A DNA stretch of 64,000 nucleotides from Bacteroidales bacterium (GTDB lineage Bacteria; Bacteroidota; Bacteroidia; Bacteroidales; UBA1402): contig JAFUIP010000011.1 of the NCBI GenBank assembly GCA_017468435.1, positions 124,001 to 188,000 on the forward strand, read 5' to 3'. Shown piece by piece: positions 9,301 to 17,220 of this stretch. Below the pieces are notes generated by a model. The model worked only from the letters and a program-made list of their open reading frames with translations, searched no databases and was not told the origin of the DNA. Every line of letters starts with the position of its first letter. Positions within the stretch are counted from its first letter, which is position 1. The position numbers and the translations under genes are program-made.

Positions 9301-10838
9301 TTATCAATACGCGTTATCGTTTTTCGGATTCCATTCATCTGACGCGTGGTAATATTCACTTCAATCAAATCGAATTGTTCGATGAATTCAACAATACCGC
9401 CATCTTGAACGGAGGTCTTTCGCATCAGAATTTTCTACGATATGGATACAATTTGTCTCTGAACATGAATCGTCTTCATTTGATGGATTTGCCTGCCTCT
9501 TCGGGTGATAACGGTTTTTACGGAGAAATTGTTGCCAGTGGATTGGCGCGCATGAGCGGCACGGATAATGATATTCAAATCGATTTGGACGTGCGCACCG
9601 AGGATCATACCAATTTTTTCATGACATTGTCGGAAAACTTGTCTGAGGGCGATTATTCCTTTATTGAATTCGTCAAGACGGACGATCGCGAAAACTTGGC
9701 CGACAAATCGATGGCCGGAACTACTGAACCTTTGCTGGCTGGGACAGATATGAGCAAATTGGGCAATGTTTCCGTGTCTATGGAACTTGAACTGACGCCA
9801 GCCGCCAATTTGATTCTGGTAACCAATGCGGCTTCTGGCGATGAAATGAGAATGAGTGGAAGCGGTACGCTCAGAATGTCTTACGATAACAATCAAGACC
9901 TTCAGTTGTACGGTCGTTACGAGCTTGAAAAAGGAAAATATGGTTTTACCTTCCAAGATTTGATTCACAGAGATTTTAATATTTTGCAAGGAAGTGCCAT
10001 CAACTTCTCGGGCGATGTGATGTCTGCCGACTTGGATATCAAGGCCAACTACTCTATTCTGAATGTGGAATTGTCTGATATTCTCGATGAAAGCGATATG
10101 GCTTCGCTCGATTTGAACCGTACCGGCATTCCGGTGAACTGTCAGATGAGTATTTCCGGAGAATTGCAACAGCCGGAAATCGTGCTCGGTTTGGAATTTC
10201 CTTCGGCCGACGAAGAATTGCGCCGTCGCATCATGAACATTATCAATACGGATGAATTGCTGAATCGTCAAATCGTTTACCTCTTGTTGCTCAATCGTTT
10301 TGCCGTGACCGATAATGTGCAGAATGCCGATGCGGGCGTCAATAACATGTCTGCGGTGGTGGATTTGGGCTTGAATTCATTGTCGAACCAGCTGAACAGA
10401 ATGATTTATCAGGTAATGGGCAGTGACAATCTTTCGCTCGACTTGAATTACCGTTATGACGATATGGCCGAAGGATTGGGCGAATGGCAGGTGGCTATGA
10501 CCGGACAATTGCTCGACAACCGTCTTTCCATTAACGGAAACATCGGTTCTCGCGAAGATTTGGTGAACGATAATACCCAATTCATCGGTGATTTCGATTT
10601 GGAATACAAATTCTCCCAGAATGGACGTTGGCGTCTGAAGGTATTCAATCGCTCCAATGACAGCCGCTACTTCAAATCTGCTTTGAACACACAGGGTGCA
10701 GGTTTGGTGTACAAGGAAACATTCAACTCCTTCTCGGAACTCCGTCGCGACATTATTGAGCGTATCGGCCGACAAATCAAGCGAAGCAAGGCCGAATCCG
10801 ATTTGCCTAAACGCAAAAAGAAAGCCCCGAAGCATTGA
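6339..10838 (+). CDS. tamB: TamB-like translocation/assembly module protein
   Basis: About 1499 residues from a TTG start at 6339. The frame stays open further upstream but would run antisense into tsaD and through the promoter. Directly after the start is a basic patch and one membrane anchor (residues about 8-24), then more than 1,000 residues of beta-strand-rich AsmA/DUF3971-like sequence. The C-terminal 350 residues have the TamB (DUF490) features: LQLYGRYELEKGKYGFTFQD, the DLDIKANYSI strand and DNRLSINGNIGS. TamB proteins are inner-membrane-anchored, span the periplasm, and assist outer-membrane protein or lipid transport. No partner tamA is in the window. Family call is strong; the start codon is inferred. 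Confidence 0.88.
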   Translation: MRKKTHIGYFILPIIIGIAFLLSDNSRFQQGVMRPALCAFLKKQNLDVEIDSLRFKWHDASIELFGVHAKDSLGNDYLSLGKADVDLQLLPIFWKEIQVRSLRLNRLHLNLSNLPTFQQTPKAEKQTKKAFLINLHHVVLTGSSMYYRLPSPVNEDLEYIEATNLQAKMTGIWNSDYQEFSIDGLSFVTNNGFVLDNLALTASLENQRKLEVTKFEISLPHSYLLSDSIDLIYQVGQKDSLQLLRDFCVYSTLSSEDFPTLSQIFEEAGLADRRADIHLHLSGASHHVVVEECKLEVNKFFALNGMMDIYQESAENWHIDSDWENIYVHTELVPYLQSLFPENRFDLPLIVENLERLAYSGSIQVYPQQLLMSGLISSAPGVCQTNVNLKYDSIASTFDCQAFVETPSLDLAQLLDNEMFNGNSAFNVRIDAKHLGDSRYKALAEANIDRFAFNDYNYQGITLQADLDGKGLYKANIDADDDNCKLVADFQLDARGERSDWTLTGDFDQLNLQALHFLEGNEENAHLSFNLDAHMQGDTLERLIGSIVVDSLDFYHHGVSYQQPRIELTSNLHNDYAHVSLSSEQVNADVYGDMSLKLLYQEFNEQIASRYVPSLVSNSQKHKNSVLGNRFSFSVNLSSTEALAKAFSLPISVVDTAQIDGYYYDEKGIFALNVAIDSLRLQQQYITDSRLSIDNSGSDMLKLELASAYQPAPETDAFHLKLDAKALNDKVDMEIGIQLDNKVPFAQSHSSHQFYRDESASLACQSLLNVPYILWKDSEWQLDTTSIDYSQHKFYIHDFSFHHDDQFIRLDGCISDQAEDTLNVNISDIDLKSLTQLFPLKKKIPKPMLFGASLSAKAAVRALLGEFMLDADVKAEHFEINNSPMGDLEATARWNNTDSCLEISGSSKNADMHTGAIFGEYHIAKDSLFLGIHSEGLPLDFISYFTDPMLDLSAHAYGDINIYGKPAAMKWDVEADAFVPDGELYSSFINTRYRFSDSIHLTRGNIHFNQIELFDEFNNTAILNGGLSHQNFLRYGYNLSLNMNRLHLMDLPASSGDNGFYGEIVASGLARMSGTDNDIQIDLDVRTEDHTNFFMTLSENLSEGDYSFIEFVKTDDRENLADKSMAGTTEPLLAGTDMSKLGNVSVSMELELTPAANLILVTNAASGDEMRMSGSGTLRMSYDNNQDLQLYGRYELEKGKYGFTFQDLIHRDFNILQGSAINFSGDVMSADLDIKANYSILNVELSDILDESDMASLDLNRTGIPVNCQMSISGELQQPEIVLGLEFPSADEELRRRIMNIINTDELLNRQIVYLLLLNRFAVTDNVQNADAGVNNMSAVVDLGLNSLSNQLNRMIYQVMGSDNLSLDLNYRYDDMAEGLGEWQVAMTGQLLDNRLSINGNIGSREDLVNDNTQFIGDFDLEYKFSQNGRWRLKVFNRSNDSRYFKSALNTQGAGLVYKETFNSFSELRRDIIERIGRQIKRSKAESDLPKRKKKAPKH

Positions 10839-10866
10839 ACGATGTTCTGAACTTCGAGGCTTTTTT
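10822..10866 (+). terminator. Terminator overlapping the end of the tamB-like gene
   Basis: An 11-bp stem with one mismatch (10822-10832 with 10852-10862) has a 19-base loop and then a T run. The left arm lies inside the last codons of the gene. A-rich sequence on the other side suggests it may also stop proS transcription from the right. Confidence 0.6.
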
Positions 10867-10895
10867 GTTGGATTATCTCAGGCTTCGATCTTTGA

Positions 10896-12368
10896 TCAAT
10901 ACGCCTTGGCGATGATAACGCGCTGAGCGGAGGGCTTGCCGGTGACCATACACTTGCCGGGCGTTTTGTCGCCTTCCAGAGGCACGCAACGGATGGTTGC
11001 CTTGGTTTCTTCCTTGATGCGTTCTTCCGTTTCGCTGGTGCCGTCCCAATGGCAAAGGAAGAATCCGCCGTCTTCGATGCGAGCCTTGAATTCGTCGTAA
11101 GAATCCACTTCGTAAATGCGACTGTCGCGAGCTGCTTTGGCTTTCTGGAACATATTGGCCTGGATATCGTCGAGCAAGTTCAAGATGTATTGACCCAATC
11201 CTTGCAATTCGCGGGTTTCCTTGGTCAAGGTGTCACGGCGTGCAATTTCGATGGTGCCGTTTTCCAAGTCGCGCATACCCATGGCCAAGCGCACGGGAAC
11301 GCCCTTCAATTCGTATTCTGCAAACTTCCAGCCCGGCTTCTTGGTGTCGTTGTTGTCGAATTTGACGCGGATACCGAGGGCTTTCAGTTCAGCCATGATT
11401 TGTTCGGCTTTTTCGGCCAATTGGGCTCTTTGTTCTTCGTTCTTGTAAATGGGAACAATCACCACTTGGTCGGGAGCCAATTTGGGAGGAAGCACCAAAC
11501 CATTGTCGTCGGAGTGTGTCATGATAAGCGCACCCATCAGACGGGTTGAAACGCCCCAAGAAGTAGCCCAAACATATTCAGGTTGATTTTCCTTATTGAC
11601 AAAAGTAACATCAAAAGCCTTGGCAAAATTCTGTCCGAGGAAGTGAGAAGTACCGGCCTGCAAAGCTTTTCCGTCTTGCATCATGGCTTCGATGGTATAG
11701 GTGTCGAGTGCGCCGGCAAAACGTTCGTTTTCCGATTTGACACCGCGAATCACGGGCATAGCCATGAAGTTTTCGGCGAAATCGCCATATACGTGCAACA
11801 TTCTGCGAGCTTCTTCTTCGGCTTCCTGGCGCGTGGCGTGAGCCGTATGACCTTCCTGCCACAAGAATTCAGCGGTACGCAAGAATAAACGGGTACGCAT
11901 TTCCCATCTTACCACATTGGCCCATTGATTGCACAAGATAGGCAGGTCGCGATAAGAGTGGATCCAGTTTTTATAAGTACTCCAGATAATGGTTTCAGAA
12001 GTAGGGCGAACAATCAGTTCTTCTTCCAATTTAGATGCAGGATCGGCAATAAGCTGGCTGCCGTCTTCGGCCATTTTCAAACGAGAGTGCGTCACAACGG
12101 CACATTCCTTGGCAAAGCCTTCCACGTGTTCGGCTTCGCGACTCAGGTACGATTTCGGGATGAACAATGGGAAATAAGCATTGACATGTCCGGTTTCCTT
12201 AAACATACGATCCAATTCGTCGCGCATCTTTTCCCAGATGGAATAACCATAAGGTTTGATAACCATACAACCGCGAACGGCAGAGTTTTCTGCCAAATCT
12301 GCCTTGACTACCAAGTCGTTGTACCATTGAGAATAATTCTCAGCTCTTGAAGTTAATTCTTTTGCCAT
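10896..12368 (-). CDS. proS: Prolyl-tRNA synthetase, archaeal/eukaryotic-type
   Basis: 490 residues. A class II synthetase that charges tRNA-Pro. The short form lacks the bacterial editing insertion between motifs 2 and 3, and has the ProS type 3 start ([18 protein letters not shown]). Motif 1 region is [11 protein letters not shown], the proline/ATP site is [11 protein letters not shown], and motif 2 is [22 protein letters not shown]-terminal zinc-like extension ends in the Tyr of VIIAKAY. It stands alone, with its own TAnnTTTG promoter element upstream. Confidence 0.96.
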   Translation of the reverse strand: MAKELTSRAENYSQWYNDLVVKADLAENSAVRGCMVIKPYGYSIWEKMRDELDRMFKETGHVNAYFPLFIPKSYLSREAEHVEGFAKECAVVTHSRLKMAEDGSQLIADPASKLEEELIVRPTSETIIWSTYKNWIHSYRDLPILCNQWANVVRWEMRTRLFLRTAEFLWQEGHTAHATRQEAEEEARRMLHVYGDFAENFMAMPVIRGVKSENERFAGALDTYTIEAMMQDGKALQAGTSHFLGQNFAKAFDVTFVNKENQPEYVWATSWGVSTRLMGALIMTHSDDNGLVLPPKLAPDQVVIVPIYKNEEQRAQLAEKAEQIMAELKALGIRVKFDNNDTKKPGWKFAEYELKGVPVRLAMGMRDLENGTIEIARRDTLTKETRELQGLGQYILNLLDDIQANMFQKAKAARDSRIYEVDSYDEFKARIEDGGFFLCHWDGTSETEERIKEETKATIRCVPLEGDKTPGKCMVTGKPSAQRVIIAKAY

Positions 12369-12391
12369 AATTGTCTGTTAATTTCAAGCCG

Positions 12392-12399
12392 CAAAAGTA
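12392..12399 (-). promoter_or_regulatory. -7 promoter element for proS
   Basis: Minus-strand TACTTTTG matches TAnnTTTG and lies 23 bases before the proS ATG. Confidence 0.6.
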
Positions 12400-12500
12400 G
12401 TGTTTTTAAGCTGCAAAAACAAGTAAAAAATCTTATCAATATTTTGCGGTGGAAGCGAAGAAATAATTAACTTCGCCATTCGTCAAAAAATAAAAATACT

Positions 12501-14933
12501 GTGGATAAAATAATTGAAAATCTGAATGATAGACAAAAAGAGGCAGTGCTTTACAACCAAGGTCCCTCTTTGGTGATAGCCGGAGCAGGTTCGGGAAAAA
12601 CCAAAGTGCTGACCTGTAAAGTGGCCTGCTTGCTCAAGTTGGGCCTGGCACCATGGAACATTCTTGCCTTGACTTTTACCAACAAAGCGGCCCGCGAAAT
12701 GAAAGAGCGTGTGGCCAAACTGGTGGACCCTCGCTCGGCTTCGCGCCTATGGATGGGCACTTTTCACTCTCTGTTTCTGCGTATTCTCCGCACGGAAGCT
12801 GCTGCTTTCGGCTACCCCTCCGACTTCAGCGTCTATGATACCAACGATACGAAAAGTCTGTTGAAAACCATCATCAAAGAATTGCAACTCGACGACAAGA
12901 CTTATAAGGTGTCGTCGGTGGCGAGCCGCATTTCCAATGCCAAGAACGCGCTGATTTCGGCCGAAGATTACTTCAATTCGCCTGATATCCAACAAAGAGA
13001 CCGAGATAGTCGTATGCCTCGTGTGGCGCAGATTTATGCCCAGTATGTGGCTCGTTGTCGTCAGGCAAAGGCTATGGACTTCGACGATATTTTGTTCAAT
13101 ACGAATGTGCTTTTCCGCGATCATCCGGAAATTCTGGCGCAATGGCAGGAGCGTTTCCAATATATTCTGGTAGATGAGTATCAAGATACGAATGCTTCTC
13201 AGTATCTCATTGTCAAGAAGTTGGCTGAGCCGCATCATCGTGTTTGCGTGGTGGGAGACGATTCGCAAAGTATTTATTCATTCCGCGGGGCGAACATTGA
13301 GAATATCCTGAAATTTCAGAGCAATTATCCTGAAAGTAAGCTCTTTAAGCTGGAACAAAATTATCGTTCTACGCAGAACATCGTCAATATTGCGAATAGT
13401 TTGATTTCCAACAATCAAAACCGAATCAAAAAGGAAGTTTTCTCGCAACGCGAAAAAGGCAATCTCATCCAGATTATGGGAGCCATGAGCGATGTGGAAG
13501 AGGCTTATATGGTGGCCGGAAAAATTGCCGAAATGCGCAATCGCCAGTACGAGCATTGGGCCGATTTTGCCGTGCTTTACCGCACCAATGCGCAATCTCG
13601 TGTGCTGGAAGAAGCCATGCGCAAACGCAACATCCCTTATCGAGTGTACGGCGGCATGTCCTTCTATCAACACAAAGAAATCAAGGATATTCTCGCCTAC
13701 TTGCGTCTTATGCTCAATCCCGACGACGAAGAATCCATCAAGCGCGCTTTCAAATATCCTTCCAAAGGCATAGGCGATACCACGCTGAATAAGTTGCAAG
13801 ATGCTTCGCGTCAGCACGGCGTTTCTCTATGGACCGTGCTTGAAAGTCCTATTAATTATGGTGTGGTGGCCAATAACGGCACGCTCAACAAGCTGGCTGC
13901 TTTCCGTCAGATGATTGAGCAATTGCAGGCCAAGGTGAACGAACTGAGCGTGTACGACTTTACGCAGATGCTTTTGCAAGTGAGCGGCATCAGCCAGGAC
14001 ATGCTCAAGGAAACCGGCGTGGAAGGTATCACGCATCGCGAAAATGTGCAGTCGCTCTTGGCCGGTATGCACGAATTTTGTCAAACCCGCTTGGAAGAAG
14101 GTATCGAAGACACAAGCATGGCTGCTTATCTGTCTGAAGTGGCGCTCAATACCGATCAAGACGAAGAAGACAATGAAGATAAGGTTTTCCTGATGACGGT
14201 GCATGCTTCTAAGGGATTGGAATTCAATAATGTATTTGTGACAGGCATGGAGGAAAACATCTTTCCTTCCCAACGAAGTTGCGAATCTCAAGCCGAATTG
14301 GAAGAAGAACGTCGTTTGCTCTATGTGGCCATTACCCGTGCCGGAAACCGCTGTGCGCTGAGTTTTGCCAAGAGTCGTTTCCGCAATGGCAATACGGAGT
14401 TTTCGCGTCCGAGCCGTTTCTTGCGCGAATTGGATCCTCGCCTCATCGAACAAGGCAGCGCTTCCCTTTCATCGCCTTTCGGCGCTTCTCCCTTTGGCTC
14501 ATCATCCTCTTATGGTTCGTCTTCTTATGGTTCGTCTTATTCCGGCCAGTCTTCGTCCATGAATCTGCAGAGAAAACAAACTTATCCGCAAAGGACAAGC
14601 CCGATGCCTAAGCCTCGCAGCACGTCTCCGTCCATGAATACAGCTTCGTCCATGAGTGCAGAAAGTCCTCGTTCTTGGAAGAGAATGCCGGCCTCTCCTG
14701 CCACTGCTTCCACTGTCGGACAAGCTGTTCCCGGCAAGACAGGCCTTGCCTCCGTGCAAAGCAGTAAGGGAAATTTCGTGGTTGGGCAGAAAGTTTTGCA
14801 CGATCGTTTTGGCGAAGGCCGCATCACCAGTATAGAAGGACAAGGTGACAATTGTAAGATTGGCGTGGAATTTGTTCATTCGGGTTTCAAGATGCTTTTG
14901 CTGAAATTTGCCAGCATGCGTCCCATTGAATAA
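12501..14933 (+). CDS. pcrA: UvrD/PcrA-type superfamily 1 DNA helicase
   Basis: 810 residues with a GTG start. The 3'-5' helicase acts in nucleotide-excision repair and replication-fork clearance. Motif I is GAGSGKT (28-34), motif II DEYQDT (225-230), motif III GDDSQSIYSFRGA, motif IV YRSTQNIV, motif V VHASKGLEF and motif VI LLYVAITRA. After the helicase core, a low-complexity Ser/Gly/Tyr/Pro linker of about 100 residues leads to a C-terminal Tudor-like domain (GQKVLHDRFGEGRITSIEG) that binds RNA polymerase in PcrA. It begins a rightward group with the flavodiiron gene 20 bases downstream. Confidence 0.95.
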   Translation: MDKIIENLNDRQKEAVLYNQGPSLVIAGAGSGKTKVLTCKVACLLKLGLAPWNILALTFTNKAAREMKERVAKLVDPRSASRLWMGTFHSLFLRILRTEAAAFGYPSDFSVYDTNDTKSLLKTIIKELQLDDKTYKVSSVASRISNAKNALISAEDYFNSPDIQQRDRDSRMPRVAQIYAQYVARCRQAKAMDFDDILFNTNVLFRDHPEILAQWQERFQYILVDEYQDTNASQYLIVKKLAEPHHRVCVVGDDSQSIYSFRGANIENILKFQSNYPESKLFKLEQNYRSTQNIVNIANSLISNNQNRIKKEVFSQREKGNLIQIMGAMSDVEEAYMVAGKIAEMRNRQYEHWADFAVLYRTNAQSRVLEEAMRKRNIPYRVYGGMSFYQHKEIKDILAYLRLMLNPDDEESIKRAFKYPSKGIGDTTLNKLQDASRQHGVSLWTVLESPINYGVVANNGTLNKLAAFRQMIEQLQAKVNELSVYDFTQMLLQVSGISQDMLKETGVEGITHRENVQSLLAGMHEFCQTRLEEGIEDTSMAAYLSEVALNTDQDEEDNEDKVFLMTVHASKGLEFNNVFVTGMEENIFPSQRSCESQAELEEERRLLYVAITRAGNRCALSFAKSRFRNGNTEFSRPSRFLRELDPRLIEQGSASLSSPFGASPFGSSSSYGSSSYGSSYSGQSSSMNLQRKQTYPQRTSPMPKPRSTSPSMNTASSMSAESPRSWKRMPASPATASTVGQAVPGKTGLASVQSSKGNFVVGQKVLHDRFGEGRITSIEGQGDNCKIGVEFVHSGFKMLLLKFASMRPIE

Positions 14934-14953
14934 TTCATAATCAAACACATAAT

Positions 14954-16132
14954 ATGAAAACACTCACTAAAGACATCAAATATATCGGTGTCGATGATTT
15001 GGATTTAGATCTCTTTGAAGGTCAATATATTGTGCCCGAAGGAATGGCATACAATTCTTATCTTATTGTGGATGAGAAAGTTTGTGTGATGGATACTGTC
15101 GATGCCCGTAAAGGCGATGAATGGGCTGCCAATTTGGCCGAAGCCTTGCAAGCTCGTCAGCCCGACTATCTGGCAGTATTGCACATGGAACCCGACCATT
15201 CTGCCAACATCGTTCGTTTTTTGGAAGCTTATCCTTCGGCTATTTTGCTTTGCACCGACAAGGCTGCCAAGATGTTGACTCAGTTTTTCGATTACGATTT
15301 CTCCGGCCGCGTGCAGGTGGTGAAAGATGGCGAAAAACTCTCTTTGGGACAACACGAACTGCAATTTGTAACGGCGCCCATGGTGCATTGGCCGGAAGTG
15401 ATGATGGTTTACGAAAGCTGCGAACAAGTGCTTTTTGCTGCCGATGCCTTCGGTAAATTCGGCGCATTGGTCAATGAAACAGACGATTGGGCTTGCGAGG
15501 CGCGTCGTTATTATTTCAATATTGTCGGTAAATATGGTGCCCAAGTGCAAGCCGTACTGAAGAAAGTGTCCGCTTCTCCTATCCAAATGATCTGTCCGCT
15601 GCATGGTCCGGTTTTGAAGGAAAATCTTTCGTATTATCTGAATCTCTATCAAACCTGGAGTCAATATAAGCCTGAAACAGAAGGCGTTTTCATTGCTTTT
15701 GCCTCTATCTACGGAAATACTGCCAAGGCAGCGCATTATTTAGCCGATTGTCTGCGCGAAGCCGGTGTAAAAGTGGCTATCAGCGATTTGGCACGCGAAG
15801 ATCAGGCCGAAGTTTTGGAAGATGCTTTCCGTTACGATAGAATGGTCTTGCTGGCTGCCTCTTACGATGGTGGATTGTTTCCGCCCATGGAGGAATTCCT
15901 GATGCATCTGAAGGCCAAAACCTATCGTCAGCGTCGTGTAGCTTTGGTGGAAAACGGATCTTGGGCGCCTTCGGCCGGCCGTGTCATGAAGGAATATCTG
16001 ACGGCTATGAAGGAAATCGATTTGTACGAGCCGCTCATCAGCATTCGTTCTGCCATGAAAGACGCCGACAAAGAAGCTTTGAATGCTCTGGCGCTTGCTT
16101 TCTCAGCCGGACTTCTTCTCAAAGCTAAATAA
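14954..16132 (+). CDS. Flavodiiron protein (FprA-type O2/NO reductase)
   Basis: 392 residues. Flavodiiron proteins reduce oxygen to water or nitric oxide to N2O in anaerobes. The N-terminal metallo-beta-lactamase domain shows the full diiron ligand set H77, E79, D81, H145, D164 and H217 (motifs HMEPDHS, VHWPEV, AADAFG, CPLHGP). From about residue 245 a flavodoxin domain begins, with the FMN phosphate loop SIYGNTAK. There is no fused rubredoxin, so a separate electron donor is needed; none is nearby. It is probably co-transcribed with the helicase and with the YgjP-type gene. Confidence 0.93.
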   Translation: MKTLTKDIKYIGVDDLDLDLFEGQYIVPEGMAYNSYLIVDEKVCVMDTVDARKGDEWAANLAEALQARQPDYLAVLHMEPDHSANIVRFLEAYPSAILLCTDKAAKMLTQFFDYDFSGRVQVVKDGEKLSLGQHELQFVTAPMVHWPEVMMVYESCEQVLFAADAFGKFGALVNETDDWACEARRYYFNIVGKYGAQVQAVLKKVSASPIQMICPLHGPVLKENLSYYLNLYQTWSQYKPETEGVFIAFASIYGNTAKAAHYLADCLREAGVKVAISDLAREDQAEVLEDAFRYDRMVLLAASYDGGLFPPMEEFLMHLKAKTYRQRRVALVENGSWAPSAGRVMKEYLTAMKEIDLYEPLISIRSAMKDADKEALNALALAFSAGLLLKAK

Positions 16133-16160
16133 AGATTGATTTCTGCCGCGACCCCATACG

Positions 16161-16721
16161 ATGGACCCCATCCGCATTGTCATTACGCGAAGAAAAACCT
16201 CCCGTCTGTCCATGAGAATTGGCAAAGACGGGAGTGTTCGTGTTTCTGCGCCTTATTTTTATCCGAAAGCCAAGATAGAAGCTTTTATCGAGTCGCATCG
16301 TAGGTGGATGGCCGACGCTCTTGAACGTCATCAGGAAAAGTCGCGGCAACGTTCTGATTTTTACGCGCAATTGCCTTTGGAAGCTCCGGCTCAAAAACGG
16401 GCTGCCAAAGCTAAATTACAAGAATTGGTGACTCCCATGATTCAGGAATATGCCGGAATTATGTCGGTTTCTCCTTCGGTTATCGGCTTTAGGGCTAGCA
16501 CTTCGCGCTGGGGCTCCTGCAATGTGAAAACAAAGAAGATCAATTTCAGTCTTTATCTTTTGCTGCTTCCCGACAACTGCATCCGTCACATCGTGGTGCA
16601 CGAGCTGGCGCATCTCTTGGTTCCCAACCACGGCCCTCGCTTCTATGCTCTGATGGACAAGTACTTTCCCCAATGGAAAGCCGCCTCTTGCCAAACAAAG
16701 GAAATACTAAAAGGGTACTAA
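16161..16721 (+). CDS. YgjP-like (WLM/SprT-type) zinc metallopeptidase
   Basis: 186 residues. YgjP/DUF45 proteins have a zincin fold; the zinc motif is HELAH (147-151) with a third ligand H157 (VPNHGPRF). The family signature RASTSRWGSCN (111-121) precedes it. Proteins of this family are thought to be DNA-linked or general metallopeptidases, with no settled substrate. It starts 28 bases after the flavodiiron gene in the same direction. Confidence 0.88.
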   Translation: MDPIRIVITRRKTSRLSMRIGKDGSVRVSAPYFYPKAKIEAFIESHRRWMADALERHQEKSRQRSDFYAQLPLEAPAQKRAAKAKLQELVTPMIQEYAGIMSVSPSVIGFRASTSRWGSCNVKTKKINFSLYLLLLPDNCIRHIVVHELAHLLVPNHGPRFYALMDKYFPQWKAASCQTKEILKGY

Positions 16722-16757
16722 AAAAGACCAATCGCTTGAATAATAAGCAATCAGTCT
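16722..16757 (-). terminator. Terminator of the tRNA-Leu pair
   Basis: Read leftwards, an imperfect 14-bp stem with an AT-rich loop ends in a run of six T. It lies just past the 3' end of tRNA-Leu(CAG) and also just after the YgjP stop codon. Confidence 0.6.
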
Positions 16758-16762
16758 TAGCT

Positions 16763-16846
16763 TGGTGCCCAGAACAGGACTCGAACCTGCACGTCTCTCA
16801 ACACTCGCACCTGAAACGAGCGCGTCTACCATTCCGCCACCTGGGC
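16763..16846 (-). tRNA. tRNA-Leu(CAG), CCA encoded
   Basis: 84 bases including an encoded 3' CCA. Acceptor stem GCCCAGG pairs with TCTGGGC (one G-T pair). The anticodon stem CTCGT/GCGAG encloses TTCAGGT, giving anticodon CAG. A long variable arm and GGTTCGAGTCC T-arm confirm a class II leucine tRNA. Confidence 0.95.
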
Positions 16847-16871
16847 ATCAATAAATAATTGGATTTAAAAG

Positions 16872-16955
16872 TACCCAGGATGAGACTCGAACTCACACGG
16901 ACTAATGTCCACTACCCCCTCAAAGTAGCGTGTCTACCAATTCCACCACCTGGGT
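16872..16955 (-). tRNA. tRNA-Leu(GAG), CCA not encoded
   Basis: 84 bases. Acceptor stem ACCCAGG/CCTGGGT, anticodon stem CTACT/GGTAG around TTGAGGG giving anticodon GAG, long variable arm, T-arm GAGTTCGAGTCTC. Sequence after the discriminator A is CTT, so CCA must be added enzymatically, unlike the neighbouring CAG gene. Confidence 0.94.
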
Positions 16956-16960
16956 ATTAA

Positions 16961-16986
16961 AACGATAGCGACCATTGTCGCTATTG
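16961..16986 (-). terminator. Hairpin after the tRNA-Gly-linked element
   Basis: A perfect 8-bp stem (ATAGCGAC/GTCGCTAT) with loop CATT, followed leftwards by a short T run. It separates the tRNA-derived element from tRNA-Leu(GAG). Confidence 0.5.
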
Positions 16987-16994
16987 GTTGTTTT

Positions 16995-17065
16995 GAGCGG
17001 AAAACGAGACTCGAGCCCGCTGCGCGGGCATTTCTCGCGTCATGGTTAATGGGTCGCGAGTTCGA
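16995..17065. repeat. tRNA-Gly-derived palindromic element, copy 1
   Basis: Bases 16995-17014 are identical to the last 20 bases of the adjacent tRNA-Gly gene (17087-17106). A GC-rich hairpin follows (GCCCGC/GCGGGC). Then 17051-17065 repeats the tRNA variable/T-arm segment in the opposite orientation. The T-stem could still pair, but there is no 5' acceptor, D arm or anticodon arm, so this is not a working tRNA. A second copy with the same order is at 60916-60991. Confidence 0.75.
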
Positions 17066-17087
17066 ATCCAACATTTTCTTAACTCTG

Positions 17088-17160
17088 AGCGGAAAACGAG
17101 ACTCGAACTCGCGACCCTAACCTTGGCAAGGTTATGCTCTACCAACTGAGCTATTTCCGC
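17088..17160 (-). tRNA. tRNA-Gly(GCC), copy 1
   Basis: 73 bases. Acceptor stem GCGGAAA/TTTCCGC, D arm AGCTCAGTTGGTAGAGC, anticodon stem TAACC/GGTTA around TTGCCAA giving anticodon GCC, T-arm GCGAGTTCGAGTCTCGT. CCA is not encoded. An identical gene is at 61055-61127. Confidence 0.95.
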
Positions 17161-17220
17161 AGGTGCTATTGCCTTTGCTTTAGCGGCCACAAAAGTACAA
17201 AGATTTTTTATACTTACAAA

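Noticed and set aside
9435-10271. Open frame antisense within the tamB-like gene (278 codons)
   Set aside because: The TamB-type domain is conserved in the plus frame; the antisense frame matches no known family.
16981-17190. Short frame covering tRNA-Gly and its flank (69 codons)
   Set aside because: It translates a tRNA gene and its derived element; the IAQLVEHNLAKVRVASSSL run is a well-known translation artefact of this tRNA.
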